Positions 1 through 9,250 of a stretch of DNA of 59,570 nucleotides are shown here, one piece after another. The position numbers and the translations under genes are program-made. Source of the DNA: an uncultured Pelagibacteraceae bacterium. GTDB taxonomy: Bacteria; Pseudomonadota; Alphaproteobacteria; Pelagibacterales; Pelagibacteraceae. Position 1 is the first letter of the stretch. Every line of letters begins with the position of its first letter. The stretch lies in contig CACDLV010000002.1 of the NCBI GenBank assembly GCA_902553675.1, forward strand, positions 1 to 59,570, given 5' to 3'. A model generated the notes under the pieces. It made no database searches. It was given only the letters and a program-made list of their open reading frames with translations, and was not told the DNA's origin.

Positions 1-279
1 CCTCAAAAAAAATTAGTAGGATTGGAACTTGCTGGTAAAGAAATAGCTGGTCATGGAGACTGTGTTCATATTGGAAGATCTCAAATTGGTATAGTTACAA
101 GTGGATGCTTGTCTTCTACTTTAAATAAAAATATTGCACTTTGTAGAATAGACGTTCAGTACTCTGAGATTGGTACTGATGTAGAGATTGGTAAAATTGA
201 CGGTCATCAAAAAAGAATTGGTGCAAAAGTAGTTGGTTTTCCTTTTTATGATCCAACTAAATCGAGAGTCAAAGCTTAA
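1..279 (+). CDS. GcvT-family (aminomethyltransferase-like) protein, C-terminal fragment truncated by window start
   Basis: Frame 1 is open from base 1 (PQKKLVGLELAGKEIAGHGDCVHIGRSQIGIVTSGCLSST...); resembles the GcvT C-terminal barrel domain. Confidence 0.7.
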   Translation, partial: PQKKLVGLELAGKEIAGHGDCVHIGRSQIGIVTSGCLSSTLNKNIALCRIDVQYSEIGTDVEIGKIDGHQKRIGAKVVGFPFYDPTKSRVKA

Positions 280-284
280 GAGCT

Positions 285-635
285 ATGCCAAAAGAAAAGA
301 AAACGCTCTTAGATTTTTGGGAAGATCAAATGCGGCAATCTCATACATCAAGTAATTATTTTTTTAGAAAATCACCGTCCCATTATCATATGATGTTGCT
401 AGTAATGTCAGCTTATAAAGAAGGTAAAAAATTATCAGTAGAGGAATTAAAAACAAAACTTTTTAAAACTTCTCGACCTAAATCAGCTTTGATAATCACC
501 GAGGCTTGTGAGAAAGGATTCTTTAGACTCGAAAAAACTTCAGCAGACCAGAGAATTAAAAATATAATGCCAAGTGAATCATTTATAAAAGAGTTTAATG
601 ATTATTTAGTCACTTTAAAAAACATAAGTTATTAG
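285..635 (+). CDS. Small winged-helix/MarR-like putative regulator
   Basis: 116 aa; helix-rich with DQRIKNIMPSESFIKEF resembling a MarR wing and C-terminal helix; 6 nt after the preceding ORF. Confidence 0.45.
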   Translation: MPKEKKTLLDFWEDQMRQSHTSSNYFFRKSPSHYHMMLLVMSAYKEGKKLSVEELKTKLFKTSRPKSALIITEACEKGFFRLEKTSADQRIKNIMPSESFIKEFNDYLVTLKNISY

Positions 636-735
636 CCATTTTTTAATAAAAATTTAAGTATCTATTTTTTATATATAATTTTTAGATCTATAAAAAATTA
701 TATTAATTGCCCCTTCCAAAAAATAATGTTTTGTT

Positions 736-2064
736 ATGACGACATTACCTTCGAAAGCTAAAGTAGTTATAATCGGTGGTGGAATACATGGTCTAAGCAC
801 TGCTTGGAAACTTTCAGAAACATATAAAAATCCTGGTGACATAATTGTATTAGAAAAAAAAGATACAGCTGCTGGTGCAAGTGGAATTGCGTGCGGTGTA
901 GTAAGAAATAATTATTTTCAACCAGCAATGAGAGAATTGATGGCTCACTCAGTTTCTGTTTGGGAGAGTGATCCTAAAGCATTTAAATATAATCCTGTTG
1001 GTTATTTACAAATATCACCTGAAGTGATGCATAAAGATGTTGCAAGTATTTACGAGCAACAAAAAGCAATTGGCTATGAGTCAGATTTTATAGAAGGTGA
1101 AAAAGATTGTGCAAATTACATGAAAGGTATTTTTGATGATTGGCAAGCACAAGGTATAACTTCTGTTCTTCATGAAAAAAAAGGTGGATATGCATTCAAC
1201 AAGGATTCAATTAAAGCACTAGAAAACAAATCTACTTCAAATGGTGTTCAGGTAATGAAGGGTGTAAAAGTAACAGGCTTTAAAAGAGGAAGTAATAGTC
1301 AAGCAGTTACAGGTGTCGAAACTGACAAAGGAAACATTGAGTGTGAACAAGTGGTAATTGGCGCAGGTCCATGGGCAAGAGATTTTTGGAACATGCTAGA
1401 ACTACCAAAAACTGCAAATATTTTGGGTAAAGACGGTAAGATGCATGAGACTGACATGTGGACATATTGGTTTTTACAAGAAGGAGTTATTGGAGTTGAA
1501 CCAGATTTTTTAAAAACAAATGATGGTAAACAACCACCTGTAGTTCACGTAGACTCTACAGCTCCATTATATTCAGACAAAACAAAAAAATTAATCACAG
1601 ATAAAATTTGGGGAATTTACTATAAACCTGATATTGAAGGTTTGGGAGTACAGGGTGGGACGTCTCCTTACATAGTTAAAAAACATTTTGATCAAGTAAA
1701 TGTCGATCCTTATGGCTTGGATTCACCTGAGTATCAAACAACAGATGCATTTAGTGAAATGTGGTGCTCAGCATTAGCTCATTGTCAAAAAAGATTTGAA
1801 GGTAAATCTGATTTATATAGAAAAGGACCTTCAGGTGGTCTTGGATGTATGACACCAGACTCGTTCCCAATCTTTGATAGATTTTTTGAAAATGTTTACA
1901 TGATCGCAGATGCCAATCATGGTTACAAAATGATCGGTGTTGGTGAGCTTGTTGCAAAAGAAATTCTTGGTACTGAAAGTGATTTGTTAAAACCATTTAG
2001 ATTCAACCGTTACGAGAAGGGAGAACTTCACCCTACTTCGAACAGTCCGTTTCCTTGGAGCTAG
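736..2064 (+). CDS. FAD-dependent oxidoreductase, DadA/sarcosine oxidase beta-subunit-like
   Basis: N-terminal VVIIGGGIHGLSTAWKL Rossmann motif, VVIGAGPWARDF, C-terminal NHGYKMIGVGELVAKEI. Confidence 0.85.
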   Translation: MTTLPSKAKVVIIGGGIHGLSTAWKLSETYKNPGDIIVLEKKDTAAGASGIACGVVRNNYFQPAMRELMAHSVSVWESDPKAFKYNPVGYLQISPEVMHKDVASIYEQQKAIGYESDFIEGEKDCANYMKGIFDDWQAQGITSVLHEKKGGYAFNKDSIKALENKSTSNGVQVMKGVKVTGFKRGSNSQAVTGVETDKGNIECEQVVIGAGPWARDFWNMLELPKTANILGKDGKMHETDMWTYWFLQEGVIGVEPDFLKTNDGKQPPVVHVDSTAPLYSDKTKKLITDKIWGIYYKPDIEGLGVQGGTSPYIVKKHFDQVNVDPYGLDSPEYQTTDAFSEMWCSALAHCQKRFEGKSDLYRKGPSGGLGCMTPDSFPIFDRFFENVYMIADANHGYKMIGVGELVAKEILGTESDLLKPFRFNRYEKGELHPTSNSPFPWS

Positions 2065-2127
2065 ACTCTAAGCCTAGACACAAATAAATTTTTCAGCTAC
2101 GTTTGAATAAATTAAATTCATTGAGGG

Positions 2128-3603
2128 GTGAAAATGACAGATCTAGAAAAACATGTTAACCAGCCAGGTAGAGCAAAATTAGTTAAAAAAGTTAGAGAAA
2201 AAATTAACGAGCTTGGCATCACTTACATTTATTATCAATTCATTTCTGTAACAGGAAGAGTTGTAGGTAAAGGTATACCTGCAGATCATTGGGAAAGAAC
2301 TGCAGAAAAAGGATTTCAATTAGTTTACGGTGCTACCGCAAACTTATTCTTAGATCGTCACAATAATTATATTGGATATGGTCCTGAGGCTATGGAGCTT
2401 GTTGGAATACCTGATCCTGAAACTTTTGTTCAATTACCATGGGATAAAAGAGTTGGAAGAGTATTTGTAACTTGTTTTAGAAACAGAGAGGAAAGAAAAA
2501 ATCCAGGCGGTCATTTAACTTCAGACTGCAGAGGAAACCTAAGAATTTTCATGGATGAATTTAAAAAGAAACACGGGCTGGAATTAAGAGTTGGAACAGA
2601 GCCTGAAATGATGTGGTTAACAAAAAATGAGGATGGAACGCCTACAGGTAAAGGTTTTTCTAAACCATTCTGTTATCACATTGATCAATTCGAGTCATTA
2701 AGACCAGTATTTATGAAAGTAATCGAATATGCAAAAGCAATGGGTCTTGATATGATTCAAGGAGATCATGAAGATGCTCCAGGACAATTAGAATTAAACT
2801 GGACTTACGATAACGTTTTAAGAAATGCAGATAGATTGTCTACATACAGGCAAATTTGTGCTCAAGTTGCTAGAGAACATAATTTAATAGCTTGTTTTAT
2901 GACAAAACCATTTATGGGGGTTTCTGCTAGTGGTTGTCATACAAACATGTCTTTATGGAAAGGTGGAAAAATAAAACTTAACAAACTTGGAAATAAAACT
3001 CTACCAGGTGTAGAAGAAGTATTTAGTTATGTTGAAGGTGGAACTAATACTTTCATGCCGGATACAAAAGACATGCAATTACCAGGAAAAATTGGTTTGC
3101 AATCTATTGCAGGCATTATGAAGCACTTACCAGCATTAACAGCTCTTGGATCTTCAACTGTAAATTCTTACAGAAGATTATGGGATCAAGGTTTTTGGGC
3201 TCCCGTTTATGCTGATTGGGGATATCAAAACAGAACTTGTGGTTTAAGGGTTTCTGCTCCAGGAAGATTTGAATACAGATCAGTAGACTCGATGCACAAT
3301 CCTTATCTATTAGGTGCTGCATTATTAAAAGCTTGCGACGAAGGTATAAGTAAGAAAATGAAACCAGCTGCTCCTGAGTCTAGAAATATTTATGAAGCTC
3401 AAAAAGCTGGTAAAGATGTTAAAAAACTTCCATTAAGTTTGGGTGAAGCTTTAGATAGACTGGCAGAAGATGAAGTAATCAAATCTGCAATGCCAGATGA
3501 AATGTATAAAGTTTTCCATTGGTATAAAAACGATGAGTGGGAAAGATTTCTTGGTGCAACAACACAATGGGATCTGGATACTTATCTTGATTGTCTACCG
3601 TAG
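2128..3603 (+). CDS. Glutamine synthetase family protein (type III/GlnT-like), paralog 1
   Basis: GDHEDAPGQLELNW, SGCHTNMSLW and NSYRRLW GS catalytic motifs; RFEYRSVD. Confidence 0.88.
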   Translation: MKMTDLEKHVNQPGRAKLVKKVREKINELGITYIYYQFISVTGRVVGKGIPADHWERTAEKGFQLVYGATANLFLDRHNNYIGYGPEAMELVGIPDPETFVQLPWDKRVGRVFVTCFRNREERKNPGGHLTSDCRGNLRIFMDEFKKKHGLELRVGTEPEMMWLTKNEDGTPTGKGFSKPFCYHIDQFESLRPVFMKVIEYAKAMGLDMIQGDHEDAPGQLELNWTYDNVLRNADRLSTYRQICAQVAREHNLIACFMTKPFMGVSASGCHTNMSLWKGGKIKLNKLGNKTLPGVEEVFSYVEGGTNTFMPDTKDMQLPGKIGLQSIAGIMKHLPALTALGSSTVNSYRRLWDQGFWAPVYADWGYQNRTCGLRVSAPGRFEYRSVDSMHNPYLLGAALLKACDEGISKKMKPAAPESRNIYEAQKAGKDVKKLPLSLGEALDRLAEDEVIKSAMPDEMYKVFHWYKNDEWERFLGATTQWDLDTYLDCLP

Positions 3604-3635
3604 GTCACAGAAATAGATAGAAAGGGTATAAATAT

Positions 3636-4580
3636 ATGTGTGGAATAGCAGGTTTAATTCATAGAGGGAAATCTTCAAATGTTGGAAGCGAACTACAAGG
3701 GATGCTCCAAGCGTTAAAACATAGAGGAGAAGACTCTACAGGTTACGCTTTATATGGAGATACAGATGGAAAAAATTTCATTATGCGTTTTAAAGTTGGA
3801 GAAAACGTAGGAGAAGGTAGTTCATCAGTTATGGAAGATGTTTCTGTTTACGATGAAAGAAAAAAAATTGTAGATGAAACTTTGGCTGAGATGGGAGCTA
3901 AAATAGTTAAAGAAGAGAGAACTCTTCCCTATTCTTTAAGATATGAAATTGATTATAATGTTAAAGACCTTTTAGAATTTTCTCAACGTATAGAAAGTAT
4001 TCCTGGTGTAGAAATTCTTTCTATGGGTAAATCTTTAGAAGTTATTAAAGACCTTGGAAACGCCAAAATGGTTTGTGATAGATATAGTTTAGACAAAGTA
4101 GTGGGTACGCATGCTATTGGTCATGCTAGAATGGCAACGGAATCTGGTGTAGATATAAAGTCTGCTCACCCATTCTGGGGATATCCTTTTAGCGATGTAT
4201 CAGTAGTTCATAACGGACAGTTAACCAATTATTGGAATAACAGAAGAGTTTTAGAAAACAAAGGTATGAGATTTATGTCTGAGTGTGACTCAGAATTAAT
4301 TGCAGTTTACCTTGCTGAGAAAATGAGAGATGGAGCAACTTTAGAAGAAGGAATGAAAGCATCTTTAACAGGTTTAGATGGTGTTTTTACTTACTTTGTA
4401 GCAACAAAAGACTCTTTAGGAATGGCAAAAGATACAATGGCTGCAAAACCTTTAGTTTTATATGAGTCAGATGATTTAGTGGCTATGGGATCTGAAGAAA
4501 TTGCGATTAGATCTGTATTACCACAAGAAATTGATACATATGATCCATTTGATGGGGAGGTTAAAGTATGGCAAATTTAA
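3636..4580 (+). CDS. mgsA: Class II glutamine amidotransferase-domain protein, MgsA-like N-methylglutamate synthase subunit
   Basis: Starts MCGIAGLIHRG (Ntn Cys2); GHARMATES; HNGQLTNY; adjacent to GXGXG and FMN-domain genes. Confidence 0.8.
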   Translation: MCGIAGLIHRGKSSNVGSELQGMLQALKHRGEDSTGYALYGDTDGKNFIMRFKVGENVGEGSSSVMEDVSVYDERKKIVDETLAEMGAKIVKEERTLPYSLRYEIDYNVKDLLEFSQRIESIPGVEILSMGKSLEVIKDLGNAKMVCDRYSLDKVVGTHAIGHARMATESGVDIKSAHPFWGYPFSDVSVVHNGQLTNYWNNRRVLENKGMRFMSECDSELIAVYLAEKMRDGATLEEGMKASLTGLDGVFTYFVATKDSLGMAKDTMAAKPLVLYESDDLVAMGSEEIAIRSVLPQEIDTYDPFDGEVKVWQI

Positions 4581-5422
4581 AAACTGTTTCAAAAAAATCA
4601 AAAGCCCAATCAATGGGTATGCATACAGAGGTATTAACAGGAAGAACTCAACAAAAATTCTTTAATCCTGATGAGGCAGAAAACTTTTATTACTTTGGTA
4701 CTTACGATGTAGATTTTAATAAAAGAACCGAGCTTGATGTTAAAGATATGACAGCTCCTGAAGCAAACAAAGAAATTGATAACTTAATGAGTCAAGGGTA
4801 TGGAACAATAGTTATTAAAAACCCTCAGGGTAAACACAGTCTTGGAGTTGGTATTTTAAATAAACTGAATTTAATTTTTGAAGGAAGTTTAGGGTACTTT
4901 GGTATGGGTTCATGCGATGGTCCAATAGTCAGAATTAATGGAAGAGTTGGATGGTCATGTGCAGAAAACTTAATGGCTGGTAAAGTAGTAATCGAAAAAA
5001 ATGCTGGATCTTGTTTTGGTGCGGCAATTAGAGGTGGAGATTTAATTTGTAAAGGTAGTGTTGGTGCCAGAACTGGTATTGACATGAAAGGCGGAACTAT
5101 CATTATTGGTGGAGATGCGGGTGCATTCACAGGTTTTATGATGCAAAGAGGAAGAATAATTATCCTTGGAGACGTTGGAATTAACCTGGGTGACTCTATG
5201 TATGATGGGACAATTTTCGTAGGTGGAGAAATTGGTTCATATGGTAGTGATGCCGTAGATTCAGAATTAACATCTAGTGACCAAGACTGGCTTAAAAGAA
5301 AATTAAAGGTTGCTGAAATCGGTGAAAATTTTGATGTAAGTAAAATGAAAAAAATTGTAGCAGGTAAAAAACTTTGGAATTATGATAATTTGGAACCTAC
5401 GGAGAAGAAGGGAGCAATATAA
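4568..5422 (+). CDS. mgsB: GXGXG (glutamate synthase C-terminal-like) protein, MgsB-like
   Basis: Beta-helix glycine repeats GAAIRGGDLICKGSVGARTGIDMKGGTIIIGGDAGAFTGFMMQRGRIIILGDVG; overlaps mgsA by 13 nt. Confidence 0.8.
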   Translation: MANLKTVSKKSKAQSMGMHTEVLTGRTQQKFFNPDEAENFYYFGTYDVDFNKRTELDVKDMTAPEANKEIDNLMSQGYGTIVIKNPQGKHSLGVGILNKLNLIFEGSLGYFGMGSCDGPIVRINGRVGWSCAENLMAGKVVIEKNAGSCFGAAIRGGDLICKGSVGARTGIDMKGGTIIIGGDAGAFTGFMMQRGRIIILGDVGINLGDSMYDGTIFVGGEIGSYGSDAVDSELTSSDQDWLKRKLKVAEIGENFDVSKMKKIVAGKKLWNYDNLEPTEKKGAI

Positions 5423-6834
5423 TGCCTAAGAAAAAATCTAAAAAAATTAAAAAAAATGGAAAAGGTGTTGGTGGAAAAGCTGATGTCCATGTTCATGAAG
5501 AAGGTAAAAGAAATAAAAGTTTATTAGGTCATAACGCTATCTTCACACCTGAAGTAATAGACGATATTCATATTAAATCTCAATTAGGAAGATACAGAAT
5601 GCGAGGAATGGCATTGATGAAAAAAATTCCTACTTTTGATGATTTAGTTTTCTTACCTGGAACACTAACTAGATTTGTAATCGAAGGTTACAGAGAAAAA
5701 TGTGAAACGAAAACTGTTATTGGACCAAGATGTGAAAATCCAATTGAGTTAGATATTCCAGTTTATATTACAGGAATGAGTTTCGGTGCACTTTCTTATG
5801 AAGCAAAAACTGCTTTAGCAAGAGGAGCAACAATGGCTGGGAGTGCTACATGTTCAGGTGAAGGTGGAATGATACCTGATGAAAGAAGATACTCTGAAAA
5901 ATGGTATTACCAATGTATTCAATCAAGATATGGTTTTAATCCACATCATGCACAATTAGCAGATGGAATTGAAGTATTTATTGGACAAGGTCAAAAAGTT
6001 GGAATGGGCGGACACTTAATGGGTCAAAAAGTTACTGACCAAGTTGCTGAAATGAGATCGTTACCATCTGGTATTGATCAAAGATCTCCAGCGAGACACC
6101 CTGACTGGCTAGGACCAGATGATTTAGCTTTAAAAGTAGAGGAACTAAGACAGTTAACAAAAAATAAAGTGCCAATTCAGTTAAAGTTAGGTGCATCTAA
6201 AGTTTATGATGATGTACGTATGGCTGCAAAATGTGACCCAGACTCTATTTACTTAGATGGAATGGAAGGTTCTACTGGAGCAGGCCCACATATCGCTGCT
6301 GCAAACACTGGTATTCCAGGTATTGCTGCAATTCGAGAAGCTAGAAGAGCAATCGATGATGTTGGTAAAACTGGAAAAGTAACATTAATTTATGCTGGTG
6401 GAGTAAGAGACGGTGCTGACATGGCTAAGGCTTTGGCTCTTGGAGCTGATGCAATCGCTATTGGTACTGGATCTATGATTGCATTAAACTGTAACAAAGA
6501 TATCCCAGAAGCTGATTTTGAAAAAGAAATGGGTGTAAAAGCAGGTGAATGTTATCACTGCCATACTGGACGTTGTCCAGTGGGTGTTGCAACACAGGAT
6601 CCTAAATTAAGAGCAAGATTAAACCCTGATGATGCTGCATTAAGAGTTTATAATTATCTTCACTCAATGACTTTAGAGGCTCAGCTATTAGCAAGAGCTT
6701 GTGGAAAAACAAATATCCACTCTCTAGAGCCTGAAGATTTAGCTGCTTTAACATCAGAAGCATCAGCTTTAGCAAAAGTTCCATTAGCTGGAACTAACTA
6801 CACAGTTGGTGTTGATAACTACCACAAAATATAG
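5422..6834 (+). CDS. mgsC: FMN-binding glutamate synthase-like protein, MgsC-like
   Basis: GMSFGALSYEAKTALARGA, SGEGGMIPDER, DGMEGSTGAGP, Cys cluster CYHCHTGRCPVGVATQD. Confidence 0.85.
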   Translation: MPKKKSKKIKKNGKGVGGKADVHVHEEGKRNKSLLGHNAIFTPEVIDDIHIKSQLGRYRMRGMALMKKIPTFDDLVFLPGTLTRFVIEGYREKCETKTVIGPRCENPIELDIPVYITGMSFGALSYEAKTALARGATMAGSATCSGEGGMIPDERRYSEKWYYQCIQSRYGFNPHHAQLADGIEVFIGQGQKVGMGGHLMGQKVTDQVAEMRSLPSGIDQRSPARHPDWLGPDDLALKVEELRQLTKNKVPIQLKLGASKVYDDVRMAAKCDPDSIYLDGMEGSTGAGPHIAAANTGIPGIAAIREARRAIDDVGKTGKVTLIYAGGVRDGADMAKALALGADAIAIGTGSMIALNCNKDIPEADFEKEMGVKAGECYHCHTGRCPVGVATQDPKLRARLNPDDAALRVYNYLHSMTLEAQLLARACGKTNIHSLEPEDLAALTSEASALAKVPLAGTNYTVGVDNYHKI

Positions 6835-6845
6835 AGGTAACTATT

Positions 6846-7256
6846 ATGCCAAAGAAAAAAAATAAAAAAGTAGCAAAAACAAAAGAGATAAAAGGTCAGT
6901 TAGGCAAAAAGAAAGAGACTGCCAGAGAAAAAATGATTGGCCAGTCTATTGGTTACAGATACGATGTTAATCTTTTACCTGACTATTCTAAATTAACTCC
7001 ATTTCTTAAAAAATATATAGAAGCGATGGGGTGGGATGATTTAAATTGGTTGGAAGATGTCCATATGGGATATGAGGAAGATAGACCTGCTGTATTCTGC
7101 AGAAATGCAAATGGTTGGGTTACAATTCCAAAATCAATTAAACTACCAAATAATCAACAAGATAGAGATATGATTGCAAGAGAACTTTTAGTTAAGTTTC
7201 AAATGTCTCCAAAACATCCGCTTGTTGATTTGAAAAAAGCTTATTTAAAATTTTAA
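6846..7256 (+). CDS. Conserved hypothetical protein following MgsC-like gene, Lys-rich N-terminus
   Basis: 136 aa ORF, 11 nt after mgsC, same strand; MPKKKNKKVAK leader similar to the MgsC N-terminus. Confidence 0.7.
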   Translation: MPKKKNKKVAKTKEIKGQLGKKKETAREKMIGQSIGYRYDVNLLPDYSKLTPFLKKYIEAMGWDDLNWLEDVHMGYEEDRPAVFCRNANGWVTIPKSIKLPNNQQDRDMIARELLVKFQMSPKHPLVDLKKAYLKF

Positions 7257-7281
7257 TATTTCAATTAAAAGTTGATTATTT

Positions 7282-7313
7282 TTAAAAACCTAATGCACAA
7301 GCTAGGTTTTTAA
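7282..7313 (+). terminator. Perfect inverted repeat (11 bp stem), likely terminator between the mgs operon and amt
   Basis: ttaaaaaccta-atgcacaagc-taggtttttaa. Confidence 0.6.
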
Positions 7314-7380
7314 ACGTTTTTATATTTGTATCGAATCATAAAATTTAATAGGCTCCCATAAACTAATATGGAGAGAGAAT

Positions 7381-8781
7381 ATGACTGATCAGTTAGGTGC
7401 TCTTACAACCATATTTACAGAGTTTTACTATTGGGTAACAGTAGTACTGATGTTTTTAATTCACGTCGGTTTCTGTATGTATGAAGTTGGAGCTTCTCGA
7501 TACAAACACCATCAACATACTCTTATGAAAAACACGATGCTGATACCATTGGTAACAGTAACATGGTTTTTATTTGGTTGGTGGATTTACTGGGCTTTTC
7601 CAACTGGACCTGGATTAGCACCATCAATAATGAATGAAAGCACTGCGCTCATTACGGATGAGTCAGCATTTAGTGCAACATGGTATACGGCTACAAGTGA
7701 TTTAATGGCTGTCAATTTAGGAGACCATATTTCTGGTGTCTTCTGGGCTGCCTTTTTACTTTTCTCTTGGACGGCTGCATCCATCGTTTCTGGAGCAATC
7801 ATTGAAAGAATTACGACTTTTGCATTTGGAATTTTAGCAATTGCAATTGGATCTGTTTTTTGGACGATCGATGCTGCTTGGGGATGGCACTTTGATGGAT
7901 GGATGTTAAAACTTTTAGGATATCATGATGCTTATGCGTCAGGAGTTATTCACGCTATTGCAGGTGGATTTGCTTTAGGTGTTCTATTTGTTTTAGGACC
8001 AAGAATAGGTAAGTTTTCATCTAGTGGTGAACCAAGAAACATTGGACCGAGAAATCCTTGGCTAGTAACAATTGGATTATTTTTAATTTATACTGGCTTC
8101 TGGGGATTTTATGCAGCTTGTAATATACCAATCTTTGACCTTGGACCTGAATATGGGATGGAAGGCATAAGTTATTGGACAGCTACAAACATATACGTAA
8201 CCCCTACTACACTTAGTGGTATAACTTTTAACTTCTTGATGTCATTATCAGGAGGATTATTAGCCGGTTATTGGATTGCTAAAGGTGATCCTTTCTGGAC
8301 ATACTCTAGTGGACTAGCAGGTATCATATGTGCTTCAGCTGGAAATGATTTATATCATCCAATTCAAGCAATGATCATCGGTATGATCGGTGTTGTTATT
8401 TCATACAAACTACATTACTGGGTTGAACGTAAGTTCAAAATTGATGATGCAGTTGGTGCAGTAGCGGTACATGGATATGCTGGATTTATTGGTCTAGTAA
8501 TTTGCGGTTTTGTCTTAAATGGTTACCCATCATCTGGTTACAGTGTTGGCGCTATGTGGGATGGAACAACTTATGCTACAATTAACCCATTAGGTCAATT
8601 CATCGGTGCATTAATAATGTTCGTTGTTCTTGGACTAATACCAGGGTACATCATAGCTAAAGTTCTTAACGGTATGGGTAAATTAAGAATCCCTCGTGAA
8701 GTTGAGATAGCTGGACTAGACTATGAAATAATGGAGACTGCTAAAGAGGACGAAAAAGCAGTTGCGTCCGCAACCAGGTAA
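7381..8781 (+). CDS. amt: Ammonium transporter family protein
   Basis: Multi-TM protein with SGVIHAIAGGFALG and VHGYAGFIGLV; divergent Amt-like; GGAGAG RBS upstream. Confidence 0.85.
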   Translation: MTDQLGALTTIFTEFYYWVTVVLMFLIHVGFCMYEVGASRYKHHQHTLMKNTMLIPLVTVTWFLFGWWIYWAFPTGPGLAPSIMNESTALITDESAFSATWYTATSDLMAVNLGDHISGVFWAAFLLFSWTAASIVSGAIIERITTFAFGILAIAIGSVFWTIDAAWGWHFDGWMLKLLGYHDAYASGVIHAIAGGFALGVLFVLGPRIGKFSSSGEPRNIGPRNPWLVTIGLFLIYTGFWGFYAACNIPIFDLGPEYGMEGISYWTATNIYVTPTTLSGITFNFLMSLSGGLLAGYWIAKGDPFWTYSSGLAGIICASAGNDLYHPIQAMIIGMIGVVISYKLHYWVERKFKIDDAVGAVAVHGYAGFIGLVICGFVLNGYPSSGYSVGAMWDGTTYATINPLGQFIGALIMFVVLGLIPGYIIAKVLNGMGKLRIPREVEIAGLDYEIMETAKEDEKAVASATR

Positions 8782-8794
8782 AGGAGAGTAATAT

Positions 8795-9025
8795 ATGGCT
8801 ACAGTTACAAACTGGATAGATCACCTTAACAAACCAGCTGAAGAGGTTGCTGGTGCTGTTTATCCTGGTGCTGGATCTAGTGAAGGAATACTGGTAATCA
8901 TTGCTATTATTTTGTGGGTTGGTTGGCATGTTTTAACAGCTAAATCTGAGAGTGAAGAACTTTCAAGACTAGCTAGAAAAAGACATGGTGCTAACGACCA
9001 TAAAAGCAATATTACCGATTGGTAA
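8795..9025 (+). CDS. Small single-TM protein co-oriented with amt
   Basis: 76 aa; hydrophobic segment GILVIIAIILWVGWHVL; AGGAGAG RBS; starts 13 nt after amt. Confidence 0.7.
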   Translation: MATVTNWIDHLNKPAEEVAGAVYPGAGSSEGILVIIAIILWVGWHVLTAKSESEELSRLARKRHGANDHKSNITDW

Positions 9026-9040
9026 GTAAAAAATAAATTT

Positions 9041-9073
9041 GGGCGCTACTTAATTGTGGCGCCCTTTTTTTTT
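9041..9073 (+). terminator. Rho-independent terminator
   Basis: gggcgc-N12-gcgccc followed by nine T. Confidence 0.85.
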
Positions 9074-9080
9074 AGAAAAT

Positions 9081-9233
9081 ATGGATGATAAAGATAACGA
9101 AGAACTAAGACCTTCTAAAATGAGAGGTGTAGCATTTCCTAAAGCTAAGTATGGTGTGATACTAGCTATAATTGTAATTATTTTTGTAAATTTAATTTAT
9201 TACAAAGAAACAATTTTATCTTTTTTTAAATAA
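9081..9233 (+). CDS. Small (50 aa) single-TM protein, not in the supplied ORF track
   Basis: Translated by hand: MDDKDNEELRPSKMRGVAFPKAKYGVILAIIVIIFVNLIYYKETILSFFK*, charged N-terminus then one TM helix. Confidence 0.5.
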   Translation: MDDKDNEELRPSKMRGVAFPKAKYGVILAIIVIIFVNLIYYKETILSFFK

Positions 9234-9250
9234 TTATGTTAACTTAGGTT

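Noticed and set aside
4825-5130. 101-aa minus-strand ORF antisense to mgsB
   Set aside because: Lies wholly within a well-supported CDS; low-complexity antisense translation (many P/I/L); no independent signal
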